From NCBI GenBank assembly GCA_003116875.1, contig BCKT01000001.1:635763-699762 (forward strand): a DNA stretch of 64,000 bases, written 5' to 3'. The notes under the pieces were generated by a model that saw only the letters and a list, made by a program, of their open reading frames with translations, was not told where the DNA came from and did not search any database. Shown here one piece after another: positions 54,772-64,000 of the stretch. This DNA comes from Takashimella koratensis. Its lineage: Eukaryota > Basidiomycota > Tremellomycetes > Trichosporonales > Tetragoniomycetaceae. Every line of letters starts with the position of its first letter. Positions within the stretch are counted from its first letter, which is position 1. Made by a program: the position numbers and the translations under genes.

Positions 54772-57700
54772 ATGACCGAGGACGTTGAGCGGAACGGACA
54801 CGTAGCCGACGTCGAGGATCAACCAAGTAGCAAGGTACATCTACTGTCTCCCTGCTCTCATTTCTTGCTCCTTTAGCTATGAAGGAGACATTTACTAACG
54901 CTGTTTGCTCGTACAGCCCGTTGGGCTCGGAATTAGCGAGGTCGACGACGCCAAGCCATCAGTAGTTGAGAGCTCGGTCCCTGCGTCCACCGCGACGAGC
55001 GATCCCGATCCCGAGGTCGCTCCAGCAATCACCATCGACGAAGCCACCGAATCCTCAGCCGCCACATCATCAGAGCCTGCTGTCGACGCATCGGCCGACG
55101 CCCCTGTCCCGCCGCCCAAGGCGACTGCGGGCAGCGCCGACCAGAGCAAACCGCGATTGCCGTCCGGTCTCGCGGTCGGGAGTAAAGAGAGCTTGCAGGA
55201 TGTCGCGCTCAGCCGGGCACAAACACCAGCATCTGCAAAGGAAGACATCGCTTCACCGACTGCTAGTTCCAGCGCGGCCAACGGGCACAGTAACGGAACC
55301 CAAAGTGCTGCGGCGAGTAAGAGTGGAGCTGTCGGAAACGGAGGTCGAAGGACACCTCAGCCCCCCTCGGCAGGTCACCCCGCATCAGCCTCGGTCACAT
55401 CGCTCAACTCTGTCCCTTCCTCACCTACATCCACCTCGCGCCCGCCGTCGCGTATCCCTTCGTCGAAGATGACGCATCACTCGCGTCAATCCTCGACTGG
55501 AACGACGATCTCGCTCGCTTCCCACCCGACTGTCTCGGGATCCCAATTGTCGACGGTACTCATCATGCCCCCTCTACAGGCTCTCGTCGACTCCAAGGAG
55601 GCGCGCAAGTCACCTTCTTTCCTCGCTGCGGCGCAGAAAGCGCTCGAGCTCTGCCAGGCCGGAGGCACCGTTGCGCATTCTCACCCGCGCGAGATCTTCG
55701 AACCTCTCCGACTCGCGATCTCCAACCCGCAGACAACCTCAGTCCCAATCCTCATCACCTCCCTCGACCTACTCTCCAAGCTCATATCCCACTCTTTCTT
55801 CTCCGAACCCAACGGCCCGCCGCGAGGAATGTCCCCCTTGCCCGACCTGATCACACATACCATCACCTTGTCATACTCTGATACGTCGCCGCCACACGTC
55901 GCGCTTCAGGTCGTCAAAGCGCTCATGGCTATTGTCCTCTCCACTGACAAGGGGATGCTCGTGCACCAGTCGAGCTTGCTCAAGGCTGTCCGCACAGTGT
56001 ACAACGTCTTCCTCCTCTCCACCGACGCCGCTAACCAGGTCGTTGCGCAAGGTGGTCTCACGCAGATGGTACACCACGTGTTTGGACGCGTACTCCGCCC
56101 TGATCCGCGATCGGCAGCGCTCAGGCAGAGCCAAAGCGGGATGAGTGAGAACGAGGCAAGGAGGCAAGCAGAGCAGCTCGAGCGTTCGTCCACGCCATTG
56201 AACGGCAATGGCGATCTCCAGGCAGATACTCCCAAGATGACTCTGTGCGTTACCTCTCATCTCCACCATTGAATTCAACTAACTATCCACAGTGAGAGCT
56301 TCTCCGAGCCTAACCCTAATGACGCGATCCCCACTGCGCCCGCACAGCTTGACTCGGACGAGGACCCGTCTGCCGCTCGACTTCCCGCGCACACCATCGC
56401 CATCCCTGTCCCTAACGGCGACGCCCTCGATACCCCGGAGCCCATCAAGGCTGACGCGGGCGACCCGCTCGAGGATGAGGGTCAGTTGGATGCCATGGGT
56501 CGACCAATCCCCCCCGAGGAGCTCTTTGTCAAGGATGCCTTCCTCGTCTTCCGCGCTTTGTGCAAGCTTAGCATGAAGCCCCTCGTCACAGAGAGGTAAG
56601 CTTGACTGGTCAGCTATTCTCACTCGACATCAATCGCTGACCATTCCCAAGTGAACGCGACCTGAGGTCCCACGCGATGCGCTCAAAGCTGCTCTCCCTC
56701 CACCTTGTTCTCACCATCCTCAAATCCCACGTCGACCTCTTCACCAACCCCGCGGTCGTGATCCCTTCCAACTCGTCGCTCGACTCGACACCGTTCTTGC
56801 AGGCGACAAAGCAGTACCTTTGCTTGAGTCTGTCTCGTAACGCGGTCAGTCCCGTCAACCAGCTCTTCGAGCTCTGTACCGAGATCTTCTGGCACGTAAT
56901 CAAGTCGATGCGGGCTCAGCTCAAAGTGAGTAAAGCGCTAGGCCTGGATCTGTCAGATGGCTAACAGCTAGTGCAGAAAGAGATTGAGGTGTTGCTCAAC
57001 GAGATTTTCATTCCAATTTTGGAGATGCGGCATTCGACGATCCGCCAGAAATCGCTCATTCTCGGTGTCTTTATCCGGCTGTGCCAGGACCCTCAGGCGT
57101 TGGTCGAAATCTACATCAACTACGATTGCGACCGTGCCGTGGAAAACATTTACGAACGGCTGATGAACATTGTCTCGAAGATTGGTCAAACCCACTTTGC
57201 TCCGCCCAGCAAAGAGGAACTCGCTCAGACTACTACGTCCAAGCAGGCGTCTGGTGCTGCAGGCCCATCTATCCCTCCTTCACTCAGCACCGCTGCTCTC
57301 ACACCCGACGCCAACGCACCGCAGTACGCGGGCCTGTCACCCGAGATCAAGCTGCGTCGGCAATCGCTGGAATGCCTCGTTGCCGCTCTCAAATCACTGG
57401 CTGCCTGGTCGAGCGCCAATCCGCAAAAACAAGGCGAAGACCAGCCCCGAACCAGCGTTGACGGGCTGGGACGAAACGAAGGTAGCAGCTCCAACCTCGA
57501 ACTTGCCACTCCCAACCTCTCTATTTCGGAGAGCAACCGCATGTCGGTCTCAGGTATGGCTTCGGGCGGGACAACGACCCCGGATGTTGGCGAGGACGAT
57601 GTGAGCAAGCTCGAGAGTGCCAAGCAACGCAAGACAATGTTGCTAGAGGGTATCAAGAAATTCAACTTCAAGCCAAAACGCGGGATTGATTACTTGGTCG

Positions 57701-60700
57701 AACACAGCTTTATCAAGAGTAAAGCGCCGCAAGACATTGCTCGATTCCTCTTGGGCAATGACGGGTTGAGCAAGGCGATGATCGGAGAGTATCTGGGAGA
57801 AGGGTGAGTGTAGATGTCCGGCGGAGGACAAAAAATGATTTGCTGATCGGGGGCTTGTATGACAGAGACGAGGCGAATGTCGCTACGATGCACGCATTCG
57901 TCGACATGCTCGACTTTAGCGGCTTGAAGTTCACCGAGGGACTTCGGATGTACCTCCAGACGTTCCGCTTGCCCGGTGAAGCTCAAAAGATTGATCGATT
58001 CATGCTCAAGTTTGCCGAGAGGTACAAGCACCAAAATCCTTCGACCTTGTTCGCCAACGCCGATACCGCCTACATCCTTGCGTTCTCGGTGATCATGCTC
58101 AACACGGACGCGCACAACAAAAATCTCAAGACGAAAAGGATGACCAAAGTCGAGTTCTTCAAGAACAACCGAGGGATCAACGACGGCAAGGATTTGCCAG
58201 AGGATTACTTGGGCGAGATCTACGATGAGATCCAGAGCAACGAGATCAAGATGAAGGACGAGATCGAAGTGGCTGCGCCGACGACAGGTGCGCTCGCTAG
58301 TGTGGGACGAGACTTGCAGCGTGAGGCGTACTTTACACAATCGGAGAACATGGCGAGCAAGACCGAGGCCCTACTCAAAGCTATGGTCAGGCAACAGCGC
58401 CGGGGCGTGACGCGGGCGACCGAGCAGTTTGTCTCGGCCTCTCGACTCGAGCACGTTCGCTTCATGTTTGAAGTCGCGTGGATGCCCTTCCTCGCAGGTA
58501 TCTCGGCGCAGCTGCAAGAGACGGACGACATGGACATCGTCGAACTCTGCCTTGACGGTCTCAGAGCAGCGATCCGTATCGTCTGCCTCTTCGATATGGA
58601 GCTCGAACGTAACGCATTCGTCACTACCCTCGCCAAATTCACGTTCCTCAATAACCTTGGCGAAATGAAACCGAAGAACATGGAGGCCATCAAGTCTCTG
58701 TTGGATATCGCGGTGACGGATGGGAATAACCTAAAGGCATCGTGGAAGGACGTGCTTACCTGTGTTAGCCAGCTGGAGAGGATGCAGCTGTTGTCGAGTG
58801 GGATGGACGTGCCGGATATGAAAGAGTGAGTACAGATTGATTGGTGAAGTAGGACACGGCTGAACAAAGACGGTAGGTCTTCGGGGCGACGATCCACGGT
58901 CACAAAGCGACGTGCGCCAACAGAGGAGCTTGCCGAGGAGTCAAGGTCGTCTCAGGTCACCGTGGCTGCGGACAAGGTGTTTGCGTTGAGTCAGAACCTG
59001 TCCGGGGTGAGTGTCAACGACGACAATTATCCAGTTCCTCATGTCGAAATGCTAATCACAACAACGCAGTCCGCAATCGTCGACTTTGTACAGGCGCTGA
59101 GCGAAGTCTCGTGGGAGGAGATCCAGTCATCAGGTTCTTCCAGTCGACCCCGACTATTCAGTCTCCAAAAACTTGTCGAGATCTCATACTACAACATGGG
59201 TCGAATTCGACTGGAATGGTCCAATATTTGGCAGATCTTGGGTGAACACTTTAACCAAGTCTGTTGTCACAATAACCCGAATGTCAGCTTCTTCGCGCTC
59301 GATGCTCTTCGACAGCTCGCGATGAATTTCCTTGAGAAAGAGGAACTTACGCATTTCCGGTTCCAAAAGGATTTCCTACGACCTTTTGAGTACACGATCA
59401 TCCATAATACCAACTCGGACGCTAGAGAGATGGTGAGTTGTGACGGGCTGAGACCGGTCAATCGCACATTTCTGACACGATGTCATTGTGACCTACGCTA
59501 TACAGGTTTTGCAATGTCTTCACCAGATGATCCAAGCGCGGGTACAGAACTTGCGATCCGGTTGGCAAACCATGTTCTCCGTCTTCTCCGCTGCTTCCCG
59601 AGTTCTCACCGAACGAGTCGCCAATCACGCCTTTGAGCTGGTCACCCTCGTTCATCGAGACCACTTCTCACTCGTGGTTCGGTACGGCGCCTTCGCCGAC
59701 TTGGTCAACTGTATCAGCGATTTCTGCAAAGTCAGCAAGTTCCAGAAGATCAGTCTACAGGCGATCGAGATGATGAGGGGACTCGTACCGAAGATGGTCC
59801 AGCATCCAGAATGTTTCATGCCTCCGCCCACAGAGGGCAAAGGGCAGGTCTCGGTCTCGGCCGATGAGATCATGCTCCAGTTTTGGTTGCCGGTGCTTAA
59901 GGGTTTCTACGAGATTATCATGACCGGTGATGATCTCGAAGTCCGACGATCGTAAGTGATAAAGACTGTTCAACAAACAAGACCTCTTACTGCCTGAGCT
60001 CTGCTGATACAACTACCTTCCTTCGACATAACAACAGATCCCTCGACTGCCTGTTCGATACGCTCAAAGCCCACGGAGGCAGTTTCAGTCCCGTCTTCTG
60101 GAATGCGGTCTGCCAACAAGTCTTGTTCCCGATGTTTGGTGTTCTCAGCGCCAAATCCGACGTCCGATTCAAGAGCGCCGAAGATCTCAGCGTTTGGCTC
60201 TCGACGACGCTCATTTCGGCCTTGCGCGAGTTGATCAACCTGTACACGTTCTACTTTGAGACGCTGCAGCAGTACCTCGATGGGTTGCTGGATATTCTCG
60301 TCGCGTGCATCTGTCAAGGTGAGCACGGTCGTCTTGTGTCTGAGTGTTGGAGATATCGGAGATAGGTAGCTAACCGGGGTGTTGTGAAATGTAGAAAACG
60401 ACACGCTCGCGAGGATCGGAACATCGTGTTTCCAGCAACTCCTCGAGAGCAACGTTCGGAAGCTCAGCCCTGGGAACTGGCAGCTCATCGTCTCGGCGTT
60501 CGTCCAGCTCTTTAGGACCACGACTGCGTACCACCTATTCGACCCAGCTCTGGCTCGAGAGATCGAGGCTCCCGCCGACTACCACGACGACGATGGTGAG
60601 TTTGAATGCATATAGCAATATCCTGTCAAAGCTGATCCCCTTTTCTTCAGCACCTTTCAACAAGTTTGTCGCTCCTGCGCCATTGGAAAAAGTCGTCGAC

Positions 60701-61686
60701 CGGCCCTCTGACCTCGGCGCGACCATCACTTACGCCGAACAACGACGAATCTTCAAGCAGATCATTGTGAAATGCGTCCTCCAACTTCTCCTCATCGAGA
60801 CAACACACGAGTTGCTCCAGAATGACGACGTGTACAATACAATCCCAGCAGAACATCTGTTGAGGTTCATGGGTGTTCTCGATGATAGTTGGAGATTCGC
60901 GAGGAGCTTTAATGCGGACAAAGACCTGCGAATGCGGTTGTGGAAAGTCGGTGAGTGATGGCCCTGGCTGGCTCTCAGGTGGATGTGGAAAGAGAGGAAG
61001 AAAGAGTGGAAAATGCTGACAATATCGGTGTCCAGGGTTCATGAAGCAATTGCCAAACTTGCTCAAACAGGAATCGAGCTCGGCCGCGACGCTCATCAAC
61101 GTCCTGTTGAAGATGTACCGCGACCCTCGAGACGCTCATCAAGCGGCGCGAGGAGGTGTTCTCGACCGGCTCGTCCCGTGAGTGATCATCTTCACACATG
61201 TTATTCTACTCTTTCATGCATGGGAAGAAATTAGCTGACTCACTTGTTCAGACTCGGAACCGAGATCATTCGTGACTTTATCGCAATCGACGCAGAGACG
61301 CAACCTAGAAACGTCGCGGCGTGGTCGCCTGTTGTCGCTGATATCATCCGCGGTGCATGTGATTTTAATGATTCAGCTGTGAGTGTGGTGACTAACTCAA
61401 CGCAACGGTGCCTATACACCATCTCCTTAATCTTTATACTGTGTGGTGTCAAGAGACGCAGTGAATGTTGAAAACAGAAGCTGATACATTTATCCACTTT
61501 TGTTTCCCTCTTCGCCCGATTCGACATTTCACACCGCTGCTGAAACAGTTCGAGACACACATCAACACTCTTTACCCACTTGTCGCCGACTTGCTCGGGC
61601 GCGAACTCTCACCTGAGATGAGACTGGCCGCTCGAGCCTTCTTTTTCCGGGTAGGCGCGGTGAAGGGGATCCTCACGATCGTGTAG
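54772..61686 (+). CDS. SEC7: Arf guanine-nucleotide exchange factor Sec7 (BIG family)
   Basis: The ATG at 54772 (MTEDVERNGHVADVEDQPSS) is spliced near 54835. A long Ser/Ala-rich N-terminus precedes the DCB domain (MPPLQALVDSKEARKSPSFL). The HUS box INYDCDRAVENIYERLMNI is present. The Sec7 domain begins FNFKPKRGIDYLVEHSFIKS and contains LRMYLQTFRLPGEAQKIDRF, whose Glu is the catalytic glutamic finger, and ADTAYILAFSVIMLNTDAHN. HDS domains follow (SAIVDFVQALSEVSWEEIQS, LQKLVEISYYNMGRIRLEW, SAKSDVRFKSAEDLSVWLST). The stop is TAG at 61684-61686. About 1,800-1,900 residues, over ten introns. It activates Arf1 at the trans-Golgi. The FRLPGEAQKIDRF sequence is nearly invariant in eukaryotes, making this call secure. 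Confidence 0.96.
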
Positions 61687-63068
61687 ACAGGTGTCTATGT
61701 CGTGGTTGGAGAAAGGAAGGAAGTTGGGTCGAGGTAGAGCAGGAAGGGAAAGGAAGATGACGATCTAAACTCGATTTGTGAGGTCGAATGGGGAAGGAAA
61801 AGAAATCAAAATATCGAAACGAATCTTGGCTTGAACGACGCAGACGAAACGAAACAATCGATTAAAAAAAGAAGGGATTGATCGTCGTCAAGACAGATCG
61901 AGAAAGCGAAGCTTTAAGAATTCGCCTTGCCCGACTTATCCCGCCCGACCTTGAAATTCTGGTCCCACCTTTCTATAGATGACACGCTTGTCTTTTCCTC
62001 ATGACCTTGAGCTTTTCTTTTCCTGGTTCTTTTCTTGCCTACTCTTTCTCTTTACTTCATCCGTACGGGTATCTTCTTTCTTCGCTTGGTCAAGATCTCT
62101 CTCGAGTCGTTTACTTTTTACGTATACTCTTTTCTCTTCTTCGGCCTGTGCGTAATTGCAGACAGAGTGCGACCTTGCTCCTTCTCCTGCCTTCTCTCCC
62201 TCTTCCCCTCTCCTCTCTCTCCCTCTCCTCTCTCTCCCTTTCCTTCTCGTCCGCGCTCCACAGTTTGCGTCTTTCCACCATCTTCTACGTTCTCTTCGGT
62301 CCAAGTCTGTCCAAATCGGCAAGCACGATGCATATAGGGTTTTTTTGTTTGTTAATTAGGCGAGGCAACCAATAAATGAGCTTGTAATGTTTCTTGGTTC
62401 CTTGTCCCGGGGCCCGGGGCTCCTTCGGCCGGGCCCGATAAGGGTGATTCTTGGCTGCAATTCTTGGAAGAGCGACGTCGGCTTGGCCTCCGGCATCTCC
62501 ATCTTTTTCTCTCCATCGTCTCATCACCTTCGCACCGCCTCATCTTATCGGCTCACCCTTTCTCCATCCTCGCATCTGTCTACCTACCTAACCGGCGTAC
62601 ATTCCTCGTCCTCATCCCTATCCCTCCACTCGTCATCGCGTGTATCCCAATAGAACCAAATAGAATAAAAAAAAACCCCCCGACCAGCACCCAAAAGACG
62701 TAAACCGATACCAAAGGACTGCGTCAGCACTCGTACCTCGTCAATCAGAGATTTACTCATTCATACCTCATTCCTCGTCTCGACTGGGCACATAACGTCG
62801 ACCTCGTCGATCGCTACATCGCCTTCAACCCGACCGGACAACGCCGTCGCGCTCGTCTCTTCGTCGTTTCTTGCTATATAAATCGCCGTCCTCTGCCTCT
62901 CTTTTTGGAACATCAGCTATTGCCTCGCCCATCGGGTCCTCCGACTCACACGCTCTCACTACGCCTTGAACACCACCTCTTCACCAACGCAGTACTTTCC
63001 AACCCCCCTTCACATCAATCCACACCTTCCCTCATCCCCTCTCATCCCCTCGACCCACCTCGCTCGTC
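61687..63068. other. 1.4 kb intergenic region, no gene seen
   Basis: The SEC7 3' flank passes into a pyrimidine-rich region (62000-62280, 62500-63060) that looks like a promoter and long 5' leader of the next gene. It includes a GC-rich hairpin candidate at 62410-62436. No recognisable coding exon. Confidence 0.5.
62410..62436. other. GC-rich inverted repeat, possible stem-loop
   Basis: GGGCCCGG (62410-62417) is exactly complementary to CCGGGCCC (62429-62436) around an 11-base loop. It lies in the intergenic region right of SEC7. It may be a structured RNA element or fortuitous. Confidence 0.4.
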
Positions 63069-64000
63069 ATGTCAACCACCACCGTTGCTGGCTCTAGCAC
63101 ATTCACCACCTCCACAACCTACCAAGCCGTGGTGATTGCACTCATCACGGGCGGTGTGATCGCGACCATCGTTATCGCCATCCTCTATCGTCGGTTCCGG
63201 TATCGACATGGGTTGGACGAGGAATCTATCCGCCGGCGCGCGGGGGCGTTTGGACGCGGGGGAGTAGGGGATGGGAAGGCGACGGTGGAGATGAAACGGC
63301 CAAATCTGTGGGATGCACAGGTAGGCAAAGGGGCAAGTGTAGGGGTGGAGTCTGTGGGGTCTGTCGAGGAGGAAGAGCAAGGAGAGGAGGAGAAAGTGGT
63401 GGGGAAGAAAGGGGAAGTATGGGATGTGGAGAAACAAGCGGGAAGGAAGAGGTATGAATGGAACGTAAGTCATGGGTCTTCTCCTGCCGATGAAGAGAAG
63501 AGAATCAAGAGCGAAAAGGCGGGGAAGATTGGAACGACGATTGCAAAAGAGGATGACAGAGGATGGTAGCATGTGATAGGAGCTGACAATTATTTTCTTT
63601 TGCAACCTTCAGCCGCTCTCGATCAGCTTGCCTGCTGTCTTCGGTAAAGGTAGTGATGACTCGACCGATGCGCAACCGACAAACGCCGCGCAGTTGGGAT
63701 CGACAACAGCTACCAACCCATCTCCAGCTCCTGCTCCTTCTTCGACCGCTGATGCAGTTCCCGCTCGATCGCGTATGGTACGCATGACGGTCCTCGTCGC
63801 TCTTCCCGACCCTGGCCGACCCCACCCTACTCCGCTCGCCTTCAAACAAAATCCATCCGGCGAAGCGTCCGAGTTGACTCACCCGGCGGACACGGACGCG
63901 GGAGAGGACGACGGACCATTTGGGTACGAATACGAGTACAGGTTCGAGGATGAGTTGGAGGCAGGGGACGAGGTGGATTTGCCTTTGTTAGAACTGGGGA
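63069..64000 (+). CDS. Single-pass membrane protein, function unknown (3' partial)
   Basis: The ATG at 63069 gives MSTTTVAGSSTFTTSTTYQA, a Thr/Ser-rich extracellular stub, then one transmembrane segment (VVIALITGGVIATIVIAILY). YRRFRYRHGLDEESIRRRAG with many Arg and Lys follows on the cytosolic side (positive-inside rule). The cytosolic part is acidic and disordered (EEEEQGEEEKVVGKK). An intron (GTAAGTCA near 63463 to TTCAG at about 63612) joins YEWN to PLSISLPAVFGKGSDDST, and the frame continues open to the window end (EYRFEDELEAGDEVDLPLLE). No enzyme motif seen. It resembles fungal signalling-type or sensor-like single-span proteins in layout only. Confidence 0.75.

Overview
The window is nuclear DNA of a basidiomycete fungus, probably a tremellomycete-type yeast (the class is inference). 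Most genes are cut by many short GT-AG introns. The fungal core genes are recognisable: an SIN-type Cdc7/SepH kinase, Snu114, Sec7, alkaline ceramidase and vacuolar carboxypeptidase S. I saw no bacterial operons, tRNAs, rRNAs, CRISPR arrays or transposons. One 100-base assembly gap (N) lies at 36572-36671.

Left edge (1-2.8 kb): the N-terminus of exosome subunit Rrp40 (minus strand) is divergent from a Bem46/ABHD13-type alpha/beta hydrolase.

Sugar gene cluster (2.85-21.1 kb): nine consecutive genes look like one catabolic module. They are an MFS sugar transporter, aldose 1-epimerase, aldo-keto reductase, SDR-a, a Gfo/Idh/MocA dehydrogenase, SDR-b, an SMP-30/gluconolactonase-type lactonase, an IlvD/Edd-type sugar-acid dehydratase, and a second Gfo/Idh/MocA dehydrogenase. 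The strands alternate strictly (- + - + - + - + -), giving four head-to-head pairs that share promoters. Every promoter region in the block holds the palindrome CGG-N-CCG, usually flanked as TTCGG/CCGAA, the kind of site bound by fungal Zn2Cys6 regulators. The gene set fits uptake, mutarotation, oxidation of the aldose to a lactone, lactone opening and dehydration to a 2-keto-3-deoxy sugar acid. This is a non-phosphorylative (Entner-Doudoroff/Weimberg/De Ley-Doudoroff-like) route that uses an IlvD/Edd dehydratase. No aldolase, hydrolase or transcription factor gene is visible in the block, so the final cleavage step and the regulator lie elsewhere or are unusual. The substrate cannot be read from sequence.

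Housekeeping region (21.7-49.8 kb): the large SIN kinase (minus), a long disordered protein with a charged coiled coil (minus), alkaline ceramidase (minus, with the N gap inside an intron), U5 snRNP GTPase Snu114 (minus), a putative mitochondrial protein of unknown function (plus), carboxypeptidase S (plus) and an RluA-family pseudouridine synthase (plus).

Right part (50-64 kb): two convergent genes for secreted proteins, a calpain-like cysteine protease with a signal peptide and a small Kre9/Knh1-type protein. These are followed by the large Arf-GEF Sec7 and the start of a single-pass membrane protein of unknown function that runs off the end.

Gene coordinates run from start codon to stop codon and include introns. 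Splice sites were read by eye.
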